DNA of 64,000 nucleotides from NCBI RefSeq assembly GCF_014635325.1, contig NZ_BMCT01000006.1, forward strand, positions 62,001-126,000. The letters run 5' to 3'. Shown here in pieces: positions 27,761 to 37,300 of the stretch. This DNA is from Azorhizobium oxalatiphilum (lineage in GTDB: Bacteria; Pseudomonadota; Alphaproteobacteria; Rhizobiales; Xanthobacteraceae). Every line of letters starts with the position of its first letter. The stretch's first letter is position 1. Under the pieces are notes generated by a model. The model was not told where the DNA came from and searched no databases. It saw only the letters and a program-made list of their open reading frames with translations. The translations under genes were made by a program, and so were the position numbers.

Positions 27761-30187
27761 ATGGCGGATGCAGGTGCAGGACGCGGGATCAATCGGGGCG
27801 TGCACGGGCGCTTTCTGGCGGCCCTGATGCTGGGCTCGGCCTTGTCCATCGGCCTCGTCCCCGGTGTTCTGCCCGCCCACGATGCCACCGCGCAGGCCGC
27901 CCGCACCCACGCCTTCAACATTCCCAGCCAGCCGCTCAACACCGCGCTGCGCCAGCTGGCCGAGCAGTCGGGCGTGCAGATCGCCTACCAGACCTCCATC
28001 GCCTCCGGCACCACCGCGCCTGCGGTGAGCGGCACCATGAGCGCCGAGGCGGCACTCGGCCGCCTGCTGGCGGGCACGAGCCTGCGCTACAGCTTCAGCG
28101 GCACCAACACCGTCACCATTCTCGGCCCGCGCGCGGCCGCCGACCCGAACTTCAGCAGCGACGGCTCGCTGCTGTTGAGCGAAGTCACCGTCTCCGGCGA
28201 GACCGCCACCGGCCCGGTGGATGGCTATCGCGCCACCATGAGCGCCACCGGCACGGGCACCGGCACGCCGCTGCGCGACATTCCCTATTCCGTGCAGGTG
28301 GTGCCGCGCGACCTCATCACCGACCGCCAGACCACCAGCCTCACCGAGGCTCTCCAGAACGTGCCAGGGGTGCAGATGGACAGCACCGCCGCCAATCGCG
28401 GCGACACCTACATCATCCGTGGCTTCCAGGCCCCCGCCTATGCCATCGACGGCATCATGATGGGCGCTTCCGCCGACCGGCCGGAGACCTTCCTCGACCT
28501 CGCCAATGTGGAGCGGGTGGAAGTGCTGAAAGGCCCCGCCTCCGCGCTCTACGGGCAGGCGCAGCCGGGCGGCGTGATCAATATCGTCACCCGACAGCCC
28601 ACGAACGTGTTCGAGGCCGATGCCTCGGCGCAGGTGGGCAGCTTCGGCTTCTGGCGCGGCCAGAGCTCCGTTTCGGGCCCGCTCACCGCCGATGGCACCC
28701 TCACCGGCCGCGTCACCGGCGCCGCCCAGACCGAGCAGGGCTTCCGGGGCAGCGAGCGCATCGCCACCCAGCGCCAGTTCGGCGGCACGGCCCTACGCTG
28801 GCAGCCCAACGACAGCACCCGCTTCACCTTCGGCCTCGATTATACCAGCGGCGAGCAGCCCTATGATCGCGGGCTCGTGGTCTCGCCGGGCATCAACAAG
28901 GTGATGCTCCCGCGCGACCGCTATCTGCACGAGCGCTGGTCGCAGGTGCATGCGGAGAAGCTGCGCCTCGCGCTGGGCTTCGAGCATGAGCTGAACGACT
29001 GGCTCAAGGTGAAGGCCAACCTGCGCTATGACGACGGCCTGTCCCGCGACACCGGCATCGACCTGCAGGGCCTGCAAGCGGACGGGCGCACCATGCGCCG
29101 CCGCTGGAACGACCGCACCGAGGACACGCGCGGCATCGACGCCCGGCTGGAGGCGGAAGCCAAGTTCAACACCGGCAGCATCGGCCATACGGTTCTGGCC
29201 GGCTTCCAGCAGACCAGCTCCGAAATCAATTTCATCAATTCGCGCGGCAATATCGCGTCCATCGACATCTATTTCCCGGTCTACGGCGCGCCCATGACGC
29301 CGCTGACGGCGGCCGCGAATTACATCGCCAAGATCAACACCTCGTCGGTCTATGTGCAGGATCAGATCAACCTCACCGAGCAGTGGAAGCTGCTCGGCGG
29401 CCTGCGCTACGACCAGACCACCCAGACCACCCAGCAGTTCATCGGCAGCGCCACGCCGGATATCGATGAAGCCGCGCTCACCAAGCGCTTCGGCATCGTC
29501 TACCAGCCCACCGAGGCGCTCTCCCTCTACGCCAGCTATGCCGAGAGCTTCACGCCTCAAAGCGGCCTGACCCGCGACAATCAGGGGCTCGATCCGGAGG
29601 AGGGCGAGCAGTATGAGGCCGGCGTCAAATACGACGTCATCCCCAACCAGCTCACCGCGACGCTGGCGGTGTTCCAGATCACCAAGCAGAACGTCGCCAC
29701 CACCGATCCGACGGATTCCGATTATTCCGTGCTCACCGGCGAGCAGCGGGTGCGCGGCGTGGAGCTGGACCTCTCCGGCGAGATCACCCCCGGCTGGCGC
29801 ATGATGGCGTCCGCCGCCTATCTCGATGCCAAGATCACGCAGGATGAGGACTATGCGGTGGGCAACCGCCTGACCGGCGTCCCGGAATGGAGCGGCGCCT
29901 TCTGGACCACCTACGAGTTCCGCGACGGCCCGCTCAACAAGCTGAAGGTCGGCGGCGGCGTCACCTTGGTCGGCGTGCGCCAGGGCGATCTCGACAACAG
30001 CTTTTCCGTGGGCGGCTTCTACACGCTCGACCTGATGGCCTCCTACAAGCTCACCGATAATCTTGAGCTGTCGGTCATCGGCAAGAACATCACCGACCAG
30101 AACTACATTCTGGCGCCCGTCACCCGCAACGAGAACTATCCCGGCGCGCCCATGAGCGTCCTCGCCCAGATCAAGACCACCTTCTGA
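27761..30187 (+). CDS. TonB-dependent siderophore receptor with STN signalling domain
   Basis: Outer-membrane ferric-siderophore receptor of 808 residues. The signal peptide runs to about residue 45 (FLAALMLGSALSIGL core). An STN domain (about 48-120, FNIPSQPLNTALRQLAEQSG) signals to FecR. The plug (about 160-280) includes IPYSVQVVPRDLITDRQT and VERVEVLKGPASALYGQAQP. A beta-barrel with the siderophore-receptor pattern ends in a terminal Phe (SVLAQIKTTF). The substrate is probably a hydroxamate or similar Fe(III)-siderophore, but this is not determinable here. It is followed after 10 bases by the ABC importer genes, forming a complete uptake path. Confidence 0.95.
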   Translation: MADAGAGRGINRGVHGRFLAALMLGSALSIGLVPGVLPAHDATAQAARTHAFNIPSQPLNTALRQLAEQSGVQIAYQTSIASGTTAPAVSGTMSAEAALGRLLAGTSLRYSFSGTNTVTILGPRAAADPNFSSDGSLLLSEVTVSGETATGPVDGYRATMSATGTGTGTPLRDIPYSVQVVPRDLITDRQTTSLTEALQNVPGVQMDSTAANRGDTYIIRGFQAPAYAIDGIMMGASADRPETFLDLANVERVEVLKGPASALYGQAQPGGVINIVTRQPTNVFEADASAQVGSFGFWRGQSSVSGPLTADGTLTGRVTGAAQTEQGFRGSERIATQRQFGGTALRWQPNDSTRFTFGLDYTSGEQPYDRGLVVSPGINKVMLPRDRYLHERWSQVHAEKLRLALGFEHELNDWLKVKANLRYDDGLSRDTGIDLQGLQADGRTMRRRWNDRTEDTRGIDARLEAEAKFNTGSIGHTVLAGFQQTSSEINFINSRGNIASIDIYFPVYGAPMTPLTAAANYIAKINTSSVYVQDQINLTEQWKLLGGLRYDQTTQTTQQFIGSATPDIDEAALTKRFGIVYQPTEALSLYASYAESFTPQSGLTRDNQGLDPEEGEQYEAGVKYDVIPNQLTATLAVFQITKQNVATTDPTDSDYSVLTGEQRVRGVELDLSGEITPGWRMMASAAYLDAKITQDEDYAVGNRLTGVPEWSGAFWTTYEFRDGPLNKLKVGGGVTLVGVRQGDLDNSFSVGGFYTLDLMASYKLTDNLELSVIGKNITDQNYILAPVTRNENYPGAPMSVLAQIKTTF

Positions 30188-30197
30188 CCGGGATCGC

Positions 30198-30983
30198 ATG
30201 AACCGGGGCGTCGCCGCAGAGCTTGAGGACGTCACCTTCCGCTACGGCGCCCATGCCGTGCTGGCGGGCGTGAGCCTTGCCGCGCGCGCCGGCGAGATGC
30301 TGGCCATCATCGGCCCCAATGGCTGCGGCAAGAGCACGGCGCTCAGGCTCATGGCCGGGCTGCTGCGTCCGGCGCGGGGCGAGGTGCGGGTGGAGGGCGA
30401 GCCCGTCGCCCGCCTGCCCCGCCGCCAGCTGGCCCGGCGGCTCGCGCTGCTGGCCCAGTCCGGCGGCACGCCGGCGGGCATGAGCGTGGCGGATCTGGTG
30501 GGCATGGGCCGCTACGCCCATGAGAGCTGGCTCCGGCGCCAGACGCCGGACGACCGCGCCAAGGTGGACGCGGCCATGGCCGCCATGGAGATCACCCGGC
30601 TCGCGGGGCGGCGGCTCGGCGAACTCTCCGGCGGCCAGTTGCAGCGGGTGCGCATGGCCATGGTGCTGGCGCAGGATGCACCCATCCTGCTGCTGGACGA
30701 GCCCACCAACCATCTCGACCTGCGCCACCAGTATGCCTTGCTGGACGTGGCGCGCGCGCAGGCCCGCGCGGGCCGCTGCGTGGTCGCGGTGCTGCACGAT
30801 CTCACACAGGCCAGCCTCTATGCCGACCGCATCGCCCTCATGCATGAGGGGCGGCTGGTGGCCGAGGGCGCGCCCGGTGCGGTGCTCACCACCGCCGCTA
30901 TCGAGCAGGTCTATGGCGTGCGCACCCGCGCCATCGATGTGGGCGGCACGGTGGTGCATCTGCCCGAGAGCGCCCTGTCGTGA
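30198..30983 (+). CDS. FecE-type iron-siderophore ABC transporter ATPase
   Basis: Cytoplasmic ATPase of a FecCD-type importer. The 261-residue product shows Walker A GPNGCGKSTALRLMAG (near 38), Q-loop LAQSGGTPAGMSVADLVGMG (near 86), signature LSGGQLQRVRMAMVLAQD (near 144), Walker B ILLLDEPTNHLDL (near 164) and the H-loop VVAVLHDLTQA (near 195). It overlaps the first permease gene by ATGA at 30980-30983. Confidence 0.95.
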   Translation: MNRGVAAELEDVTFRYGAHAVLAGVSLAARAGEMLAIIGPNGCGKSTALRLMAGLLRPARGEVRVEGEPVARLPRRQLARRLALLAQSGGTPAGMSVADLVGMGRYAHESWLRRQTPDDRAKVDAAMAAMEITRLAGRRLGELSGGQLQRVRMAMVLAQDAPILLLDEPTNHLDLRHQYALLDVARAQARAGRCVVAVLHDLTQASLYADRIALMHEGRLVAEGAPGAVLTTAAIEQVYGVRTRAIDVGGTVVHLPESALS

Positions 30984-31975
30984 GGCCCGCCCTCGCGCTG
31001 CCTCTGGCTGCGGGCGGGCTGCTCGCCTTGTGTGCCCTGCACCTGTGCGTGGGCGCCCGGCCGTTGTCGCCCGCCATCGTGCTCGATGCCCTCACCGCCT
31101 ATGATCCGCAGGACTACCGGCACGTGGTGGTGGTGCGCCAGCGCCTCACGCGGCTGGTGGTGGCCCTCGGCGTGGGCGGCATGCTGGCGGTGGCGGGCTA
31201 TGTGCTCCAGAAGGTGTTGCGCAACGACCTCGCCTCGCCCTCCACCCTCGGCATCAATGCGGGGGCCGCCGCCTTCTGCGTGCTCGGCCTCTATCTGTTC
31301 GGCCTGTCGGGCACGGCGCTGTTCTGGCCCGCCTTGCTGGGGGCGGTGTCCTCGCTCGCCTGCACCTTCGCCGCCGCCGGCCTCGTGGGGCGCGGCAGCC
31401 GCGATCCCATCAATCTCGTGCTGGGCGGCGCCATGAGCGGCACCCTGTTTTCCGCCGCCGCCACCTTCGTCATGTCGCTCGATCCCGACCGCTTCGGCGA
31501 TGTGCTGGGCTGGCTGGTGGGCGATATCGGCCTGTTCGACTACCAGTCGCTGCTCACCCTCTGGCCCGCCGGCCTGCTGGCGGTGGGCCTGCTGCTGATG
31601 CTGGCCCGCCCGCTGGACCTCATCGCGCTGGGCGCCGAGCAGGCCGCAAGTCTCGGCGTCGATCCCCGCAACGCCCAGCGCCTCGCGCTCGCCGCCTGCG
31701 TGCTGCTGGCGGTGTTGGCCGTCACCATCGCCGGCCCCATCGGCTTCGTCGGGCTGGTGGCGCCCCATGTGGTGAAGCTGCTGGTGGGGGAGACCGGCGC
31801 ATGGCCCATCGCCCTGTCCGGCCTCACCGGCAGCGCGATGGTGACGGGGGCCGACATCCTCGCCCGCCTGCTGCTCGCCCCGCGCCTGGTCAATGTGGGC
31901 ACCGTGCTGGCCCTGTTCGGCGGGCTCGCCTTTCTTGGTCTGGTGCTCATCGTGCTGCGGCGGCGGGCGGCATGA
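30980..31975 (+). CDS. FecCD-family permease 1
   Basis: Inner-membrane permease subunit of 331 residues with about nine to ten helices. Family motifs include VVVVRQRLTRLVVALGVGGM, LRNDLASPSTLGINAGAA and the coupling-helix region LGAEQAASLGVDPRNAQRLA, followed by the highly conserved AGPIGFVGLVAPHVVKLLVG. ATGA overlaps couple it to the ATPase gene upstream and to the second permease gene downstream. Confidence 0.94.
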   Translation: MRPALALPLAAGGLLALCALHLCVGARPLSPAIVLDALTAYDPQDYRHVVVVRQRLTRLVVALGVGGMLAVAGYVLQKVLRNDLASPSTLGINAGAAAFCVLGLYLFGLSGTALFWPALLGAVSSLACTFAAAGLVGRGSRDPINLVLGGAMSGTLFSAAATFVMSLDPDRFGDVLGWLVGDIGLFDYQSLLTLWPAGLLAVGLLLMLARPLDLIALGAEQAASLGVDPRNAQRLALAACVLLAVLAVTIAGPIGFVGLVAPHVVKLLVGETGAWPIALSGLTGSAMVTGADILARLLLAPRLVNVGTVLALFGGLAFLGLVLIVLRRRAA

Positions 31976-33000
31976 GCGGGACGCGCTATCTCTCCGCCGG
32001 CGCCCATGTGCACCTGCCCTTCGCCCTCCGCTTCCTCGCCATTCTGGCGCTGCTCGGCCTGCTGCTGGCGGGCGCGATGCTCTGCGGCCTCTGGCTCGGC
32101 AGCACCGACCTCCCCTTGTCACGCATCCTGCGCTGGCTGCTGCCCTTCGGCCCGGCGGATGCGGACACCGCCGCGCTGATGCAGCTGCGCCTGCCGCGCG
32201 TCATCGTCGCGGTGCTGGGCGGCGCCATGGTGGCGGCGTCGGGCTATCTGTTGCAGGTCATCTCCGGCAACGCCCTGGCTGATCCCGGGCTGCTGGGCAT
32301 CTCGCAGGGCACGGTGGCCACCATCCTGCTCGGCGGCGTGGTGTTCGGCGTGCCGGCCGCGTGGCTCGCGCCGGCGGGCCTTGGGGGCGGGCTGGCGGTG
32401 GGCGCGCTGGTGTTGCTGCTCGCCGCCCGCCTGCAGGCGGTCAACGGGCTGATCCTGATCGGCCTCGCGGTCAGCATCAGCCTCGGGGCGGTGGTGGAGA
32501 TCATCATGGTCAGCGGCGGCATCGACCAGTTCGTGCGCTACATGAGCTGGTCGCACGGCACGCTCACAGCCGCCTCCATGGCGGATGCCGCGCGCCTTGC
32601 CGGCTGGGCTCTGGTGCTCGCCATGCCGCTCGCCGCAGCGCCGCGCGCCATGGCGCCGCTTCTGCTCGGCTCCGCGCAGGCCGCCAGTCTCGGTGCCGCG
32701 CCCCATCTCTCGCGCCCGCTGCTGACGCTGCTGGCCGCAGCCCTGGTGGCGCCGGTGGTGGCCATCGCCGGCCCCTTCGCCTTCCTCGGCCTCATCGCCG
32801 CCCACACGGCGCGGCGGCTGGTGGGGGACCGGCCGGGCGAGGTGCTGCCCGTCACCATGCTCACCGGCGCGCTGTTGCTGCTGGCCGCCGACATGGCGGG
32901 GCGCACCCTGTTCCTGCCCATGGTGGTGCCGGCGGGGCTGCTGGTATCGGTGGCAGGCGTCATCGGCTTTCTGGCCGTGGCGCGGGCCGTGCCGCGATGA
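31972..33000 (+). CDS. FecCD-family permease 2
   Basis: Second permease subunit, 342 residues, starting MSGTRYLSAGAHVHLPFALR. It has the same family landmarks: LRLPRVIVAVLGGAMVAASG, SGNALADPGLLGISQGTVA, LGSAQAASLGAAPHLSRPLL and AGPFAFLGLIAAHTARRLVG. Two separate FecCD genes suggest a heterodimeric channel like FecC/FecD. ATG 31972 overlaps the upstream stop; a longer open frame upstream is in the wrong frame for the family. Confidence 0.93.
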   Translation: MSGTRYLSAGAHVHLPFALRFLAILALLGLLLAGAMLCGLWLGSTDLPLSRILRWLLPFGPADADTAALMQLRLPRVIVAVLGGAMVAASGYLLQVISGNALADPGLLGISQGTVATILLGGVVFGVPAAWLAPAGLGGGLAVGALVLLLAARLQAVNGLILIGLAVSISLGAVVEIIMVSGGIDQFVRYMSWSHGTLTAASMADAARLAGWALVLAMPLAAAPRAMAPLLLGSAQAASLGAAPHLSRPLLTLLAAALVAPVVAIAGPFAFLGLIAAHTARRLVGDRPGEVLPVTMLTGALLLLAADMAGRTLFLPMVVPAGLLVSVAGVIGFLAVARAVPR

Positions 33001-33962
33001 GCCGCCTCCTGCCCGCCCTGCTCGTCCTGCTGCTCCTCGCCGCCGGCGCGCGCGCACGCGACATCACCGACCATGAGGGCTATCGCGTCACCCTGCCGGA
33101 TGCCCCCCGGCGCATCGTCTCGCTGCATGACTGGACGCTGACCGTGATGGCGCACGAGCTTAACGCGCCGCTTTTGGCCAGCACCGGGCGCCTCGGGCCG
33201 GATGGCGTCCCCTTCATGCGCGGCGCGCGGGAGCTGTTCGGGCTCGACTTCTCGCAGGTGGCGCTGGCCGCCATCTTCGGCCGGCCGGACCTCGAACACA
33301 TCCGCAGCCTGAAGCCGGACCTCATCCTCGCCAACAGCGGCGACAACACGCCGCTCAGGGCGCAGCTTGCCACCATCGCGCCCACCCTCATGTTCGATGC
33401 GGAAAGCGGACGCCCGCCGCTCGCCCTTTATGCCGATCTCGCCGGCTGGCTCGGCCGCACGGCGCGGTTCGAGGCACTGAAGGCGGCCTATGAGCGGCGC
33501 CTCGCCGAGGTGCGCGCCCGCATCCTGCCGCCGGGTGCGCCCGCCCCCACCTATGCGGTGATGCTCATCAATCCACGCGATGGCACGGTGCAGGTGGTGC
33601 GCACCTATGGCGTGCTCACCACCGCGCTGGATGATCTCGGCTTCCGCCCCATGCCCATCGTCGCCGGCATGGGGCGCAGCAACCGCATGACCATCAGCCC
33701 CGAGCTGATCGACGCGCTGGATGCCGACATCCTCTTCACCACCTATCTGCCGCCGCGCCACGGCGGCGTGGAGGAGGTGAATGCCGATATGGACCGCATC
33801 GCACCCGGCGCCCGTGCCACCATGAAGGCGTTCGCAGCCGGGCGGGTGATCAATTTGCCGCGCTATGAGGTCTATCCTGTCAGCTTCCGGGGCCTTCACA
33901 GGGTGCTGGAGGCCATCGCGGCCACCGTTCACGAGACCGGCAGCACGGGAGACGCGCCATGA
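32997..33962 (+). CDS. Periplasmic siderophore-binding protein of the importer
   Basis: Type III (Fe-siderophore/B12) substrate-binding protein of 321 residues. A short signal peptide (LLPALLVLLLLAAGARA) without a lipobox Cys suggests a soluble periplasmic form. Family landmarks: RRIVSLHDWTLTVMAHELNA, the segment IRSLKPDLILANSGDN near 100, and a long backbone helix near residues 145-175. GRVINLPRYEVYPVSFRGLH lies near the C-terminus. The ATG shares ATGA with the stop of permease 2 and its own stop shares ATGA with the DUF1232 gene. Position last among the transport genes is less usual than first. Confidence 0.88.
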   Translation: MSRLLPALLVLLLLAAGARARDITDHEGYRVTLPDAPRRIVSLHDWTLTVMAHELNAPLLASTGRLGPDGVPFMRGARELFGLDFSQVALAAIFGRPDLEHIRSLKPDLILANSGDNTPLRAQLATIAPTLMFDAESGRPPLALYADLAGWLGRTARFEALKAAYERRLAEVRARILPPGAPAPTYAVMLINPRDGTVQVVRTYGVLTTALDDLGFRPMPIVAGMGRSNRMTISPELIDALDADILFTTYLPPRHGGVEEVNADMDRIAPGARATMKAFAAGRVINLPRYEVYPVSFRGLHRVLEAIAATVHETGSTGDAP

Positions 33963-34360
33963 GCGGCGCCATGGAGCGGGCGAAGCAATGGGCCCGCCGC
34001 ATCAAGCGGGACGTGGTGGCGCTCTGGATCGCCGCCCGCGATCCGCGCACGCCACTGGCAGCCAAGATCGTGGCCGCCATGGTGGCCGCCTATGCCCTGT
34101 CGCCTGTGGACCTGATCCCGGATTTCATCCCGGTGCTGGGCTATCTGGACGATGTGATCCTGGTGCCGCTCGGCATCCTGCTGGCCGTGCGCCTCATCCC
34201 CGCGCCGCTGATGCAGGAATACCGTGCGGCCGCCGCAGCCCGCGCCGGCCGTCCGCGCAGCCGCACGGGGCTGGCGGTGATCATCCTGATCTGGCTGGCG
34301 CTCGCCGCCGGGCTGGCGGTTTGGCTCTGGCAGGCAAGCTGGCTCTGGCAGGTGATCTGA
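33959..34360 (+). CDS. YkvA/DUF1232 small membrane protein
   Basis: A 133-residue protein with the DUF1232 core (about residues 30-75): AKIVAAMVAAYALSPVDLIP then DFIPVLGYLDDVILVPLG. A second hydrophobic helix at the C-terminus (AVIILIWLALAAGLAVWLW) adds a membrane anchor. The family's function is unknown. It is translationally coupled (ATGA) to the binding-protein gene, so it is co-expressed with the iron importer; whether it acts in transport is unknown. Confidence 0.88.
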   Translation: MSGAMERAKQWARRIKRDVVALWIAARDPRTPLAAKIVAAMVAAYALSPVDLIPDFIPVLGYLDDVILVPLGILLAVRLIPAPLMQEYRAAAAARAGRPRSRTGLAVIILIWLALAAGLAVWLWQASWLWQVI

Positions 34361-34385
34361 CGGGGGCGTCGCCGCCCCCGTCAGA
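34356..34385. terminator. 13-bp perfect inverted repeat between convergent genes
   Basis: TCTGACGGGGGCG and CGCCCCCGTCAGA pair perfectly around a TCGC loop. The left arm includes the stop codon of the DUF1232 gene, and the autotransporter stop lies 4 bases beyond the right arm. Symmetry suggests a bidirectional terminator despite the lack of T-runs. Confidence 0.7.
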
Positions 34386-34388
34386 CAT

Positions 34389-37300
34389 TCAGAACTTCAG
34401 CGAGAACTGGGCGCTGAAGGCGTTCTGCGCGGCCGCACCCGCCAGCTGGCCGGTGTAATTGACCTGCAGCGTGGCGATGTCGGACAGGTCGTAGGCCAGG
34501 CCCGCGCCCACCAGAAGCGCATCCTCCGCCACCGGCACGCCCGACACCTGGAACGGCAGCGCGCCGTTCTGGAACACCATGTTCGCCACCGGCGAGGTGT
34601 CGCCGAAGGCATGCTGCCAGCCGATGCTCGCGCTCGGGGTCAGCACATGGCCACCCAGCGTCATGGTGGTCGCCGCCCGCAGGCCGAGCGTGGAATAGAC
34701 CGTATCCATTGAGCCGGTGTTCACGTTCAGCCCAGCACCGGACATGGTGAGGCCGTTCTCGCTCAGCGAACCACCCGAGACGTTCACATAGGCCAGCCCG
34801 GCGAACGGCTCGAAGGAATAGGCGCCCACATCCACGCCATAGCCCACCTCGCCGAACACCTGCGTGGTGCCCACCGTGTCGCCGCCCTTGGCCGAGCCGG
34901 CAAAGCCCGGGAACAGCATGGTGCGGCTGACCGAGATGTCGTGCCACGTGTAGGACAGGCCGCCGCGCAGGGCGAAGGCGCCGAACTGGCCGCCCGCATA
35001 GAGGCCGATGTCGTAATTGTCCATGGAGCCGGACGAGCTGCGCGCGCCCACGTCGAACCGGGTCTGGCTGAACCCGGCCACGAGGCCCGCCCGCACGCCG
35101 TCCGTCACATTGACGTCGAGGCCGCCGAACACGCCGCCGACACTGCTGGAGATGGAGGCCGCATTGCCGTTGCCGAAGGCATTGCCCCAGCCGCCATAGC
35201 CCTGCATCCACAGCGTGGGCGTCAGTTCCTGGCTGAGCTGCGCGGTGGCCGGACCGGCCGCCTTGGAGGCATAGGCCAGCGGCCCCGTGCCGGCGGGCGT
35301 CACCGATTGCCGCAGGCGCGTGCCCACCGCATCGCGCAGATAGACCGCCTCCTGCTGGATCACCGTGCCCACGGAGGCATAGATCTCGCCGGAGAGCTGG
35401 TCGAAGGCCGGCGCGACCGAGCCCTGCGGCAGGCCGACGATGGCATCGAACACCGCCGAACCCGAGCCCAGCGCCTGCGCCGCCACCGCCGTGCGGTATT
35501 CGTTCGGCGTGACGGCGTAGGTGGAGAAGTCGATGCCCGAATAGACCAGCGTCAGATAGACGTTCTGCGCGTCATAGGACAGCTCCGGCGCGAGGAACGC
35601 GTAGTTGGAGGACACGCTGCCGAAGGTGCCGGTGAGCGTGCTGCTGGTGGTCAGGATGGTGACGGTGCTGTTGGCCTCATAGCGGCCCGGCGTGGCGTTC
35701 ACCGCCACACTGGCGCCGGACGACAGCGTCACCGCACCGGTGGCGGTGATGAGATCGTGCTCACCCGCAGGCGTCACGTCCACCAGATAGACCGAACCGG
35801 AGTTGAACGTCACCGGGCCAGCGACGGTGATGGTGCCCGGCGAATAGCCGGGAGCCGCCGTGCCGCCGGCATTCACCGTCAGCCCGCCGATCGTCGCGGA
35901 GCCGCCGATGGTGCCACCTGAGTTCACCGTGAAGGGCGAGGTGGTGGTGGACCCGTCGACGAGCGTCACCACCGACTGCTCCACCGACACCGCGCCCGTA
36001 TAAGGCGAGGAGAACAGCACCGTGCCGCCGCCCATGAAGGTCACGGCACCCGCGCCGGTGATGGCGCCGGTGAAGGTGTAGGTGTCGGAGCGGTTGAACA
36101 CCAGCGTGGCGTTGTTCACCACATCGCCGACGATGCCGCCCGTGGTGCCGCCATTGCCGATCTGGAGCGTGCCGGCGTCGATGGTGGTGAGGCCGGTGTA
36201 GGTGTTGTTGCCGGTGAGGATCAGCAGACCCGCGCCGGTCTTGGTCAGCGCGCCCTCGCCGGAGATGACGCCGGAGAGCGTCAGCGTCTGCGAGGGATCC
36301 ACCTCCACCGTGGCGCTCAACGGGCCTTCCGCCCGCGTGAACCGCTCCCGTGTCACCAGCGTCACGGCCCCGCCATAGGTGAAGGTGCCGCTTGCCCGCA
36401 GGGTGGCGTTGTCGCTGAGGGTCAGGCCGCCGGTGCCGAGCGCCCCGGCCTGCGCGATCTGAAGCGTGCCGTTGTTGACGGTGGTGCCGCCCGCATAGCT
36501 GTTGGCGCCGGTGAGCGCCAGCGTGCCCCAGCCCTGAACGGTCAGGGCGCCGGTGCCGGAAATGGCGCCGGCGAAGCCGGTGTCGCCGCCAAGCTCGAAG
36601 GCCAGCGTGCCGTTGTTCACCACATCGCCCAGGATCGAGCCGTTGGTGACGCCGTCGCCCAGTTGCAGGGTGCCGGCGGAAATGGTGGTGCCGCCCGTAT
36701 AGGTATTGGCGCCGGTGAGGATGAGGGTGCCGTAGTCGGTCTTCTCCAACCCCGACGTGCCGGTGAGCACAGAGGCGATGGTGGCGTAGGTGCCCGCCCC
36801 TTCCAGCGTGCTGTCGCCGACGCGGATCACGGGCGCCGCACCACCGGTGCCGACGAGGGCGAGGTCGCCGCCGGTGATCAGATAGCCGCTGGTGACGAAC
36901 TGCATGCCCGTCGCCGAGACCTGCCCGCCGGTATTGTCCACCGTCACGGTGCCCGGGCTGCCCTGGAAGATGGCATAGCCGGCGTTCCAGGCCTGCGGAA
37001 CCGTGGCCGAGGCATTGGTCCAGTTGGTCTGTGCCGCCGCCGTCCAGGTCCCGTCGCCGCCGAGCACCGTTCCCGTGGCTGTGGTGTTGCTGCCGTTCCA
37101 GAACTGCAGGGTGGACTGCGCATCCTCGATGAAGAGGTTGACCTCGCCGACGACGGAGGTCTGCAGGCCGCCCAGATAGCCGGTAGGCACGTTGCCGACG
37201 ACCATGCCGTCATCGGTCAGCGTGCCGCCATAGCTGAAGATATGATAGAGGCCGACGCCGAAGCCGGTGGTCGCCCGCGCATTGAGCGTGCCGTTGAGCG

